DNA from: Isoetes taiwanensis
Taxonomy: Eukaryota > Streptophyta > Lycopodiopsida > Isoetales > Isoetaceae
Direction of reading: 5' to 3'
Length of the DNA: 64,000 nt
NCBI GenBank assembly: GCA_021234155.1
Contig: JAJEKV010000058.1
Span: 4,040,600-4,104,599 of the forward strand
Positions 12,401-22,925 of the stretch are shown here, in pieces (the first letter of the stretch is position 1; every line of letters starts with the position of its first letter). The notes under the pieces are model-generated. The model had not been told where the DNA came from. It ran no database searches and saw only the letters and a list, made by a program, of their open reading frames with translations. The position numbers and the translations under genes were made by a program.

Positions 12401-13454
12401 TCTAGCTGGCTATTTCTGGCCCACGCTTTTCAAGGATGCCCACGCTCACGCCCACACGTGTGATGTCTGTCAGCGTGTGGGTCGGCCCACGGCCCGTGAC
12501 GCTCTGACGCCGGTTGCCACGCCACTTCCCTTCAGCAAATGGAGAATGGACTTTGTGGGGCCCATCGATCCTCCCGCGCGGCACACCCGTGTCCGCTACA
12601 TTTTGGTCATCACTGATTACGCTACCAAATGGGCTGAGGCTTGTGCCCTTCCAGACAACACAGCAGCAAGCACAGCCAAGGTTCTCTATACGCAAATCAT
12701 CACGCGTTTTGGCTGCCCCACGGAACTGGTCAGTGATCGAGGCGTTCATTTTGTCAATCATATCATCAAAGAGCTGACGGATTATCTACTGATCCATCAT
12801 CGCAAAAGCACACCTTACTATCCTCAAGGGAATGGTTTGGCTGAAAGCACCAACAAGACTCTCATCACTATTCTGAAGAAAATCTGTGATGCCTCTCGCA
12901 CAGATTGGCACGAAAAGTTATCTACTGTTCTTTGGGCTTATAACTGCTGTTTCAAGCTTGCTACTGGTCATACTCCTTTCAAGTTGGTTTATGAACAAGA
13001 AACCTTGATGCCCTTTGAATATCTTCTTCCGACACTTCGTTTTCAACTCGCTACCACTCATAACCCACCTGCAGCTCTTCAAGAATGAGTTTACCAACTA
13101 GAACAATTGGATGAACTTAGGAGAGATGCTTATATTCGGGTTCTTCATGGCCAACAGTTAAGAAAATCTTTGCATGACAAACATCTCAGAGCCAAAACTT
13201 TTCAAGAAGGTGATTTGGTTTTGCTTTATGATTCTCGTTACAAAAATTTTCCAGGGAAGTTAAAGTTCAGATGGCTTGGTCCTTTTCAAATCGTTCAAGT
13301 TGTACAACCCAGCGTTTTCAAGCTGGCAGAATTAGATGGCACTCCATTACCTACACTAGTTAATGGCTTTCGCCTAAAACAATTTCATACAGAAGATACA
13401 GACAGTCATACACATGATGCACAACAAAGTGCTGACTCCACAAATAGTGACTAA
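9300..13454 (+). pseudogene. pol: Gypsy pol: protease, RT, RNase H, integrase; two in-frame stops
   Basis: Pol lies +1 relative to gag; the frame is open from 8955, but the sequence becomes pol-like near 9300. Protease with an IDGGSAVNL active site is at about 9850-10150. A TAG at 10797-10799 precedes the reverse transcriptase (about 10860-11560), which shows VDYRKLN, DGFSGYNQI and the catalytic QDDFS box. RNase H spans about 11650-12050, with catalytic D and E in HVDVS and TEREAL and the FVDH tract. Integrase has an HHCC zinc finger (H...H...CDVC, about 12340-12470), the core with D in MDFVG, D in SDRG and E in LAEST, and a C-terminal domain after a TGA at 13086-13088. The frame ends at TAA 13454. 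Both stops are in frame with pol on either side. The function would be replication of the element in virus-like particles. Confidence 0.95.
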
Positions 13455-13564
13455 AACGGCATATTTATGTTTATAGTAGTGGCGAAATACAAAATGTGGG
13501 CATTGCCCATATACATCCGCTATGGACAGAGCCCTATTTACAAAATCCTAAGTTAAACGAACCC

Positions 13565-14000
13565 CTACTCCGGGTTCGGAGCAGAGGTCACACGGAGCAC
13601 CTGGTAGATGCACTGGTCTGGATCCCAACGCAGATGCACCACCACTTCGATGGGATTAGTCTTCGGGTCAGGATGCTCCGCCATAGTGGCGCACCACCCA
13701 TCCATCTGGATGCCGCGGTTGCGGCATTTCCACAGGTCCATAGCATTCATTTTGCAGGCAATCCATTCATTGCATCCAGTCGGCATAGTGCATTCGTCAT
13801 CCATGATCGCGAACTGGTGTCTCAGCTTCAACCACTACTCGTCTTATATAGCCAAACCGACTGGCATCCTGTAGACGTGGACCAATCAGCAAATTGCTAA
13901 CGTGGTTGCAATGCAAGGCCATTTCTAAATCCAGAATCTTTTCTCCTGCCGCATATCTAGCCATGGTACCTCCTGACACTTCCTTTTTATGATATCCCAC
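13565..14000 (-). other. Candidate antisense coding region between pol and 3' ORF
   Basis: On the minus strand two open frames overlap: 14000-13797 (67 codons) and 13831-13565 (88 codons). The second has an even, protein-like composition (CRNRGIQMDGWCATMAEHPD, then a VVVHLRWDPDQC tract) and opens with Met-Lys-Leu. The two could be one broken gene. A sense-strand frame (13496-13900) also exists over the same DNA but looks less protein-like, with many histidines and prolines. Antisense ORFs between pol and the 3' LTR are known in some plant gypsy elements. No homologue is recognised. Confidence 0.4.
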
Positions 14001-14351
14001 TTCGAGTTGCCAGCGTTAAATGACATTCCTTCCTTTCACGCCCGTCGGACATTAATGTTTGTACCTTCGCCAGCTGTCACCTCCGATTATTCATTCACGT
14101 CTCATCTCCACCGTTCATCGCTTCTCCCTTAACTGCTTGGGGGACTTAGCCAAATTTTTGCCTCTCAATCGACTCCTTCGCATCTATCGCCACCTGACAC
14201 CATCCACGGTTGCTGTTTCATTCTCATCACGCCCCTTCGCAAACACTTGTGTACCCTAAAACCTTTTCGTCTATCTTCGCTTTCATCCTCTGCTCTCCGC
14301 CCTCCGGCTTCTCAATACAGTTCTTCCCATTCCTTTCCGACGCTCTTCACC

Positions 14352-17300
14352 ATGGCTGCTCCACCCAAATTTCCTCAACTTCAAGCTTCTGCCCCACGGG
14401 ATCTGGCTCTTTGACTTTCTCAACACCAACTTTTCGAGATGCCCTAACAGGTCCCAGTCGTGTCGTGGCCGAACGCCATGGGCTTTATGCACTTTCCACA
14501 CAGGAACTCCCTGCACCAAATCCGGAGCAACTGAAGCAGTTTGTTGCTCATATGATCAACAGCCCGGAAGGATACGCCACCACGGTCGATGGAACCACCA
14601 TTTTGCTTACTCCGGTTCTGCTTTCTGAGGTATTCCAAATTCCTCTTACCCGACCTTCTTTATCTTGGGCTGCCTTACAGGACCAGGATGTCATTCACTA
14701 TGGCGCAGCTCCTTATCAGGCCAACATGCATCGACTCACAAACATTGCAAAGACCCACGATACTTTTGTAAAGTTTCTGTGGCGAAAATTCTATGGGTAT
14801 TCCATCAAGAATACCCATATCAATAAACAGTTTTATATAACATTGTCATTGTGGCCGTCTATTCCACTCATCCTATTGATTGGCCACAGATTTTGTTCCT
14901 CAGACTTCTCCATGAAATTGATCGAGTCCGGGCAGCACCTTCTTCTGGCTTTGACACTTCTGTGGGTACCCACCTCCAGGCCATCATCCGTCATTATATA
15001 CCTGTCACCCGCCCAGGGTCCCCTTCCACTTCTCGTGCATCCACTCATCAATCCTTTCATTCCCTTCCTCAAAACCAGCAGGCTGAAACTTCACGCCCTC
15101 CTCTTTCTCCTGATAATGTTCAACAAAACGCCAAGCCTATTTCTGTCTCTTCTTCCTCCATGGAATCCATGCCCACAACTTCTCACCAAAATTCTCAGAC
15201 GTCACAGACCCATCATCAACAGGGCCCTGCACCTCCACCTTCTCGCCAAGCCCTGTATCAATACCAGCAAGATGTCCAAGCTGTTGTTCTCAAGCTACAA
15301 GACTCACAAGAAGTCTTCATGAATGGTGTTCAAGCCTACATGGAGGCCACGGAAGCCGTTCACAGGGATCTTCATGATGCCACCACGCAAGTTCAATCCC
15401 TGGAAGAAAAACTTCAACAGAAGTACGAGGCTCTCTTACAGGCCCGTGAAGCTCTCAAGATTGCACAAGACCAGACCACCCTCCTTGCTGATCAACAGGC
15501 TCAGTTGCAATCCATGATTCAAGAATTGCTTGAGCAGATCAAAGCCAAGGATGAACTCCTTGGCGACAAGAATAAAGCCCTTGCAGATCTTCACACCATG
15601 TACACTGAGCTCTCTCAAAATTACAACACTCAACTTCAAGAGCTCAAGGAGCGCAACGAGCAGCTCCCCTCTCTCCAAGGCCAACTGACCACGCTGCAAA
15701 ATCAGGTCACATCTCTTCAGACTCAGCTTACAGAAGCACAGAAACAAAAATTAATTGATGACACAGAGATTGCCACGCTGCGACTGCATACTCCTGGGCA
15801 ATCCTCTTCACATGGCACGTTTCCTCCCAAACGGTTCCGTGGTCAATCACGTCTCCTGCTCGAAAAGGATAATCAAATCCGCGACCTAGAACATCAACTC
15901 CAGCAAGCTGTTCAATCAGCAGAGGAAGCGCAAAATAAATAAGAGGGCTATATTGATATTGCTAGCCGCATTCCTGTGGATTTCTCTACTCCTTCCAGTT
16001 ATCTGGATTATGTGGTTGCCCGACGCCACCTTTTTCTTCTGAAGTGGTACGCGGCAGACGGCCAGGTTAATGCACAGCCACTACGCAGCGTGGATTTTCT
16101 AAGGATCTGGCCGGACCTTTCTGTCGAAGACAAAGGTTTACTCTGTGCCCTCTTAGTATTTGATCAAATCACTGTGAAGATCCTGATTTGATCATCTTCC
16201 GAGTTGTTCAGCCGATGGTGTATATTTTTCATGATTTTTATCTGGCTGATTCACAAGACAAATTCAGAGATGAGGCAAATCGAATTTTTCAAGGCAACCC
16301 CCATGCTCACTGGTTGTTATTGGATACCAACCCGTATTTACATGATCATGATCGGTCTCACACTCTTGGCACGGAGTACATGCCTGAGCTTGCTCATCAC
16401 TTACCTTTGTGGCAAGCAGAAACGCTGGAACAGGTGCGGAAGAATTTAGCGCATCCTGAGGATCTTCAGTTTGCACAAATTTATATGCAGCACTTGGGAG
16501 GCTACAATCAACTGCGTGCCCTTCTGGAAAGCAAGACCATACCCACGGGCTGGGTTAATCCTCCGGTCTATACTCAGCTCTCTGCTTCAGATTGGGACCA
16601 GTGGTGCCGTGCTCTTGATCAAGACCTTGTTCGAGAATTCAGGGAGCAGGCTCAGCAGCCCATGCCCACGGGCATGGCTCACTCTCCATATGCTTCATTA
16701 GGTGTACCTCCACGCCCAAGGTTTCTCACCTCTGACTGGCGTCTTCCTTTTTGGACCAAGGTCCTGGACGGCCACGCTGGGTGGACTCCTCCTCAGATTT
16801 CCACGGACCTCCGCTGGGATCCACGTTTTGTTCGACACTCCAATTGGGAGAATGGTGCCACCTTGGACCACACAGAAAATTGGATCTACATCTCGAATGA
16901 GCGTGGATGGCAGACGCCATGTCATGCAGTCCACGGTCTTGATACCTTTTTGACAAATGCTGCCACCTCCCCGGATCCCTCAGTTCATCGACAAGCAGAC
17001 TTCTGTGCTGCTTTAAAGTGTCTTCTAATCAGCTCTCTAAATCGCCAGCGCCCTATCTTTTATTGCAACCCAAATGCCAGCGTCAGTGCCTTCGGACTCC
17101 AGACCTGCCTTCTCATGGAATGCCAGTTTGTACCTGCTGACACACACGCTGCCCTTGAAGACATGGTACGCTCAGGATTTCTCCTTGACGCTCATCCTAC
17201 CATCGGTCTCAACACTCCTGAAGCTCTTCAGGCACGCCAAGATCTCATTGGCAACTATCATAATGGCCCCCGTCCTCATACTCGTGAGGATGAATTTCAG

Positions 17301-17546
17301 ACTGCTGGGTTTCCGCCATCAGAAACACTTCCCCCTTTTCTTCACCCTGAGTGTCGTTTGGTGGGGGGGAGTGTTAGTCCTGTACGTCCTGGTACAGGAC
17401 TATTCATGCACACGACGGACCAGGTCAAGGCCAAGGATCCACAGTCAGGCACAGGTCAGTCGTCAAAGGCCCCGCAGAAGACCAAGCAGCAGACCACGCA
17501 GAAGGCCACGCCCGTGCCAAAGAAGAGGCAACGCACAGACAAGTGA
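14352..17546 (+). pseudogene. Extra 3' coding region of gypsy element, frameshifted
   Basis: Three consecutive frames appear to be parts of one large ORF. An ATG in ACCATGG context is at 14352, but its frame stops near 14413 and coding character continues in the 14210 frame to about 14835. There a repeated AT dinucleotide shifts the frame. The next frame runs to TAA at 15940-15942 and continues open to 16191, after which coding character moves to a third frame ending at 17546. The first part has a WRKFYGY...HPIDWPQILFLRLL region like the plant retrotransposon 3' ORF domain. Residues from about 15250 to 15930 are a long Gln/Leu-rich coiled coil. The last part has many Trp and ends in a Lys/Gln-rich basic tail (PVPKKRQR) lying inside the 3' LTR. 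The function is unknown. Confidence 0.75.
17359..17371 (+). other. Polypurine tract
   Basis: A G-rich run (TGGTGGGGGGGAG) lies directly before the TGTTAG start of the 3' LTR, where plus-strand DNA synthesis is primed in LTR retrotransposons. Confidence 0.75.
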
Positions 17547-17955
17547 CGCGCTGTCACCGTCAGCGTCATTTCAGGCTTTCCAAGAGGCACCGCCCGCATT
17601 CCTGCAAATCAGGCCTCCTTCTAGGAGTCGGCACCGAGATCTGACAGAGTATCTATGTTGGGCCAAAGGCCATTGTACTATATATATGAGTAGAGCTAGC
17701 CTTCACGGGTTAGATGAGTTTTTGGTCTTATCTCACTTCTGCTTTCTCTCGATTGCGAGAGCTCATGTATCACAATTGATATCAAAGAGTTTTGTTCTCT
17801 TCATTGTGTTCTTCATTGTTTTTCTTGTTTTTCTCTTTTCCCTTCCTTAGTTTCTTTTGCAAATCCCGCGTCACAGCTACTGGATTCTCCTGTTCGATCC
17901 ACGGGTCCTCACTGAGGGCTGTCGTGCAGGAGTTCCTGAACCCAGACCCCAAACA
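17372..17955 (+). repeat. 3' LTR of gypsy element
   Basis: 584 bp, TGTTAG...CAAACA, paired with 7063-7648. It contains the last ~58 codons of the 3' coding region, so the LTR here is partly translated sequence, plus a TATA box at 17680-17687. It is followed by target duplication ATAGA. Confidence 0.95.
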
Positions 17956-18040
17956 ATAGAGGCCCCTTGATTTGCCCCTTTCTGGCTTTCTCTCTCTAGA
18001 GTTTACAATCTCTCTCTAGCCCCAAAACCCCCAAACCCCC

Positions 18041-18310
18041 AAAGGGTGCTCTGACCGCGATTTTGAGTCCCCAAATTGGATTCTGAGCACCCTTTTTGCA
18101 GCCAGAGACCCCTCAAACTTTGGAACCCCCAAACCCCCAAAAGGTGCTATGACCGCGATTTTGAGTCCCCAAATTGGATTCTGAGCACCCTTTTCGCAGC
18201 CAGAGAATCCTCAAACTTTGGAACCCCCAAAACCCCCAAACCCCCAAAAGATGCTCTGATCGCGATTCTGAGCACCCTTTTCACAGCCAGAGACCCCTCA
18301 AACTTTGGAA
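18041..18310 (+). repeat. Three ~100-bp leader monomers of the LINE
   Basis: Units start near 18041, 18140 and 18246 with a (G/A)GTGCTCTGACCGCGATT-like sequence and end in CTCAAACTTTGGAACCCCC. The third lacks an internal segment of about 18 bp. They lie directly upstream of ORF1, the place where some L1 elements carry promoter monomers; a promoter role is inferred. Confidence 0.8.
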
Positions 18311-18388
18311 GACATGGCCACAGAAGATGGGCCAGCCTGGGAAAACCAAGGCGAGGGGCCGCCACGCAAACGGTCCTGATCAGCCATC

Positions 18389-19760
18389 ATGGACAGGGGA
18401 GAGTCATCCTCCATGAAGAAGGAGGCTCGGGCTAAGGCTAAGGCCCCCTCAACGCGGCCAGCCCGGCCGGAGGGGATTGATTGCTCAGACCACACAGGAA
18501 CTCCTGCCTCGGCAGAGAATTGGAGCCACGTCAAATCGGCCGTAGAGGCTAACAGTGCTCGTATTGAGGCTAATAGTGCCCGCCTGGCTGGCATGGCAGT
18601 GGAGATGGAGTCCTCGGCACCCCATGTGCTCAGAAGGCAACTGGGGGTCGAGAAGAACCGCATCACAGGCCTGGAGACCCGCACACAGCACGTAGAAGAT
18701 GGCCTTGGCCTGGCACACTTCGAACGGCAACAGGCTAGGCAGGAGCTCGCTGACATGCGGGCCCGCCTGGACTCTGTGTTCATCACTCTAGACACCATGA
18801 CACAGGAGAGGGAGTGGGCAATGCACAAGACGATGGTCACCATGTCTCGGCTTCAGTCAGAGGTTGAGGAAGCCACCACCATGGCATCGGGGGGGCGCCA
18901 GGCGCTCTTGCATGACAACCCGAACACAACCCGGGTTCTTTAGAGTACCATCGGAGCAGCAAGCCCGGCTATGGACGCCCGTGTGCTGGGGCTCGAGCAC
19001 GCCCTCGCTACTCGAGCACGGAGCTCCGGGGTTGCGGTGACCATCCATAGACGGGGCGGGGTCTCCCTACCGAGGTTCATAGTCACCGCAGTAGTGTGCA
19101 GGTGGAGATGGCCAGCAAGCGGCAGGCCCCCGCAAAGTGCTCCCGACTTCACGGGGCGAGAACGCGGCCTGCACCGCTACCCCACAACCCCAAGATGCAC
19201 ACCGCAGACGCCGGCAGCCCGGGACCACGCGACCGCCGCCCGACTCAATCCACCCCACGCCATCCCGGCCACCACCACCACCCCCAAAGCCCGGCCCTCG
19301 CCCACCTTTGACCCAAGCAGTCGCGGAACTCCAAGAGCGCTAGATGGAGAGGCCACAACGGTAGTCCGAGGCATGCCAGAAGAGGAGGGGGAGAGTCTCG
19401 CCCACAACATCCGAACACACATTCTCGATCGGATGACATTCCCCGAAAGCAGTTCACATTTCGAAAGCAGCCCGCCATGGGGCTCGGGCCGTCCGGGTCA
19501 GAAGCGCATTGTCATATTCGGCGATTGCGGATGCAGTGCGTGATGCCATATTGCGCCGAGGCAAGATGATGAAGGGGACGCCCCTCAGACGCGGAACAGG
19601 GACTTCACACCCGCTGACTTGGGGAGGCACACGCGGACAAAAGCTTGTCGTGGTCGGAGGCATCCGCCACCAAGGGGGTGCCGGGGATTGGTTCGGGGCG
19701 GGATGCACATTTTCCGCCACCAAGCTCTGCTGCGGACCCCACAGCCAACCGCGGTGAGCG
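18389..19760 (+). pseudogene. LINE ORF1 (RNA-binding chaperone type), broken
   Basis: The frame from ATG 18389 encodes a charged N-terminus (KKEARAKAKA), then a coiled coil (VEANSARIEANSARL..., about residues 50-170), and is cut by TAG at 18941-18943. The same frame stays open to 19543 and contains RGMPEEEGES, a motif typical of the start of the L1 ORF1p RNA-recognition domain. The expected end of that domain (AVRDAILRRGKMMKGT) is in another frame at about 19527-19580, so at least one frameshift lies near 19510. An earlier ATG at 18315 is in a different frame and stops quickly. The protein would package LINE RNA. Confidence 0.7.
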
Positions 19761-19949
19761 TGGCCCCGCTTACGCTTCTCCTACCACAGCCCCCCTTCTC
19801 CTGCTCCTACTCCACGCCCCCCACGACCCCGCCATCTCACCACATCTTTGCCTCCGCTCCACCTACTTCTCACTTTCGACCCTCGCAGCCCCGTCCTCCC
19901 CCGCTGACTCGGGGCGCATACCACGCGGCTGGCGACAAATAGGAATTGT

Positions 19950-20276
19950 GCCTCGAGTGGTCTCATGGAATTGTCGAGGCTTCCCTTGGCGAGGGGGCGA
20001 TCTCAACTCAGTGGCGACCGATATGGATCTCATCTTTCTCATGGAGACATGGGAGCATGCTGGACATAGGCTACCTGATCTGCCGGGTTACCAACATTTC
20101 TCGGTCTTCAATACCTGTACAGGACAGAGGGGTCATGGTGGGGTTGCTTGCTACTACCGGACAACCTTGGCACATTCAGTTACCCTCCAGAAGACAGACA
20201 GACACAACCGGTACTTGTGGGTTCGTGTGCATAATACCAGTGACAACCCTCTTTTTCTGGCCGCCCCTTATCCAGT
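19950..20276 (+). pseudogene. LINE ORF2 endonuclease, N-terminal fragment
   Basis: Translation from about 19948 gives VVSWNCRGF, LIFLMETW and GHGGVACYYR blocks, matching the first strands of the L1 AP-like endonuclease (Asn of SWNCRG and Glu of ETW are metal-binding positions in the family). Homology ends at about 20270. The start codon of ORF2 is not clear because the upstream frame is open into Pro-rich sequence. Confidence 0.8.
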
Positions 20277-20690
20277 GACAACCCCGGCGGCCTTATCCTT
20301 ATCCTTAGAATCATTTTTCTGCTTCTTAGAGGGAGCAGATCCCTGGGAGTTTCCCCCGGCCCTCTTTACCTTCCAATTAGCAAAGTTATGAGCCTTCTTG
20401 GATTCTTCCCTACCCACCAGTTTCCTGGCCATCCCCAAAGTCAACTCAAAGTCAGCAGGTTCAGCTTGCAGCAAATGCGTGCGAATGCTAGCACCCCGTA
20501 GACCATTTATAAAATGATCCACGCGCATCCCTGCAGTAATCTCGGGTAAACGCAAAAAGAGCGCCCTCAGCTCCGTCACATAATCCCACAGAGACCTTGT
20601 CTGAGTGAGCTCCTTCAGCTGTATGAGCGCATGTCGCCAGTCATAATGAGGTGCATACTCCTGTCGGAATAAATGACAAAATTCCTCCAA
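20277..20690 (-). pseudogene. gag: Gypsy gag, C-terminal half (inverted, second element)
   Basis: On the minus strand this encodes EEFCHLFRQEYAPHYD, VDHFINGLRG and LTLGMARKLVG blocks, the second half of the retrotransposon-gag domain, followed by a Lys-rich tail ending in a TAA at about 20268. The missing N-terminal half lies at 28835-29689 on the same strand, so an ~8.1-kb block splits the gene. No zinc knuckle or pol follows, because LINE sequence begins at about 20276. Confidence 0.85.
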
Positions 20691-21333
20691 TGAAACGGAC
20701 CTAGCCCCTTGGCCTAGGCCCTTGCACCGACGTGTTTAACCTCTAAGTAAACATCCAAGATACTCGTATACTTGCTCAATAAAGTATAGTCCCATTGATC
20801 AGATAATTACATACAAGACCAAGCTCATCTGAGTTTGGCATGCTAACAACTCTTACTAGCTCAACAAGTCCTCCTTATAAGTCATAGAGGATGACTCTGG
20901 AAAACGTTCCTGCTGTCGCATCCTCATCCCTAGACTCTCCATCTGAATACTGCATTCTCAGCTCAGGACGTACCATCTTAAACATATACAAACAACACAA
21001 GGGGGTTAGTCCACAATGACTAAGTGGGGAGGAAACATTTTGGGAGCATCCACAACATCAACCACAAAGCAATCTAGCGTATAACATCATCCACAAAGTA
21101 ATCTAGCATATAATATCATCCACAAAGTAATCTAGCATACCCATCAAAGATAAGAACAACAACAATTTTACCTGCTCCATTACGCCCCTGCATTAGTTAG
21201 AACTCAGGCTACAAGCATGTTTACGTTCTCATCAATTGTATGTATGTATGCACATATGCCAATCCTTGGGTTGCGACCCCAAAGAGACCACTCTCTCCAT
21301 CTGTACATACGGGGTTTAACTCATCCGTCGGGC

Positions 21334-21471
21334 CATCCGCTCCGGATGCGGAGTTACACGGCCACCGCACCCCTCCGAAGGTGGGCCGTAAATGCAACAT
21401 GCCATCTGTCTAGCCATCTTGAATGGATGCGGAGTCTCACGGCCATTCCACCCCTCCGAAGATGGTCCGTT
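21334..21471. repeat. Diverged direct repeat, ~80 bp spacing
   Basis: Two copies of a GATGCGGAGT...CACGGCCA...CACCCCTCCGAAG block, the second near 21424-21470. No function is apparent. Confidence 0.7.
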
Positions 21472-22479
21472 TGCAATGCAAGATGCAACATCATCCATCA
21501 TGACTTTACAAGATAGAATATCACCAATAACCTTACAGGTTGATCCAATACGAGATATCATAGAATCCTCATGCATCTTACTTCCAAGAACAACCACAAA
21601 ACAATGCAATACAATAGAATGAGGTTCATACCAAGATATTTCATAACCCAGTGACAACATCTCATCGCCACATCTCAAAGCAAGAACATGACTTCCTTAA
21701 CATATAAGCAACCATAACTTCCAGGTAATACCATAATTACACTAATGTCCTAGAGACAATTCACATATTCTACTTCATCCTGAGGTCTAAACTCATGAGA
21801 TGGACTACCACTCAGAATCTCTACTAGATATGCCATAGCATATTCCTAGCAAACATAATGCAACGCTCATACTCCATCCATCTAGCATCATAAAATCCAC
21901 CCATTACTCTATCAAAAGTACTGGCGATATATCCTTCTATGTTACGGTATCAATCTGGCCCCTATTCACAAAGGTTGCATGGAATATCCCACATACAAGA
22001 TTATAGCTCTACCAAGGAAACTCTAGGGTCCCAAATTATAATCACAATATTTAAAAGGTTCGTAGGATTAGCAATCCTCAACTCAAATAATGACCATCTA
22101 GGCTAGCAGCAATGCACCTAGGGACACATAACGCAACGGCTATCACAACGTTCCAAGATATAACAACGTAGCTGGGCGACCATCTAACTATAACCTAAAG
22201 CAAGTTCGATAGTTAGAATAGAGACCCTAGGATAGTAATACAAACTAGATTCAATAACTTAGAACCTATCAATAATTATTCACGTAAGATTCCCATTACT
22301 ATGCCTAATAAGTCCTGCAAGACTACAACTGGGTGAAAGCATGCTACGGTGTACCACTTTTGGAACCCTCAAAAGTACCTACACTGGGTACTTTTAAAAC
22401 TGGTACTTTCTGTTTTTTCTTCCCATTAAAATCAATCCAAATTTTTTGAATTGAAGGTCAATAACATGTCAATCTATAT

Positions 22480-22795
22480 CTTAACATATATAATTCTTAG
22501 GGGGAAGATGCATTTGGCATATTCGGTTGATTCCCGCCACGTATTTCCGGGGGGAAAAAATAGAGAAACAAAAAAAAAGGCCGTAAAAAATGAAATCGAA
22601 AAAATTTTTTGCTGGGATGTGTCATTGAAATGCTAAACGTGTCGTTGAAATGCTAAATTCTGTGTTATCGACATCCTTATCCATTCATTCATCCTTATCC
22701 ATTCATGTAGTTAAGGATGGCATTTAAGATTGGCCAAGATAGGACGAATTGCGGTTCTACGTGTAAAACATTTTGTGGTTTTCTTTATGAATTTT
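22480..22795 (+). repeat. Internal direct repeat A of TIR element
   Basis: Shares a long stretch with 24525-24936: CTTAACATATATAATTC, the GGGGAAGATGCATTTGG block, an A-rich run, GCTGGGATGTGTC, GGATGGCATTTAAGATT and CAATTGCGGTTCTACGTGTAAA. Copy A lacks about 100 bp that copy B has. Confidence 0.85.
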
Positions 22796-22807
22796 GAAAC
22801 ACTATAT

Positions 22808-22925
22808 TTTTCTGGCCACAAATCAATCAAGAATATATGCCAGCTATCTGGAAGACATCGTACTTTCTGGCCACAAATCAATCAAGAATATATGCCAGCT
22901 GTCTATCTGGAAGACACCGTACTTT
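22808..22925. repeat. Tandem repeat, ~60 bp x 2
   Basis: Two adjacent units, each with TTTCTGGCCACAAATCAATC and GAAGACA(T/C)CGTAC, differing by a 4-bp TGTC insertion and a base change. They lie directly after direct repeat A. Confidence 0.9.

Larger units (their letters stand above)
7063..17955 (+). mobile_element. Complete Ty3/gypsy LTR retrotransposon with extra 3' coding region
   Basis: Two LTRs with TG...CA ends (7063-7648 and 17372-17955) flank gag, pol and about 3.9 kb of extra sequence. A perfect 5-bp target duplication ATAGA lies at 7058-7062 and 17956-17960. The primer-binding site follows the 5' LTR and a G-rich polypurine tract precedes the 3' LTR. Pol order is protease, reverse transcriptase, RNase H, integrase, which defines Ty3/gypsy. 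No chromodomain is visible after the integrase, and the RT uses the DDFS style active site of the non-chromovirus plant lineage (Ogre/Tat/Athila-like); that lineage is inferred. Every main reading frame carries at least one stop or frameshift, so this copy is not autonomous as read. Confidence 0.95.
17956..20276 (+). mobile_element. L1-like LINE, 5' half (leader, ORF1, start of ORF2 endonuclease)
   Basis: After the gypsy insertion come a CT-rich leader, three leader monomers (18041-18310), an ORF1 with coiled coil and L1-type RNA-binding end, and the N-terminus of the apurinic/apyrimidinic-type endonuclease of ORF2. The unit stops abruptly at about 20276, where unrelated inverted gag sequence begins. 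The reverse transcriptase and 3' end are missing here, but a matching type is present at 40278-42450. The higher GC of this stretch contrasts with the AT-rich spacer around it. Confidence 0.8.

Noticed and set aside
14283-14638. Minus-strand frames over the start of the gypsy 3' ORF
   Set aside because: The sense strand has the better start context and continuous protein character.
18147-19478. Long minus-strand frames over LINE ORF1
   Set aside because: GC-rich DNA leaves antisense frames open; the sense strand carries the coiled coil and RGMPEEEGE motif.
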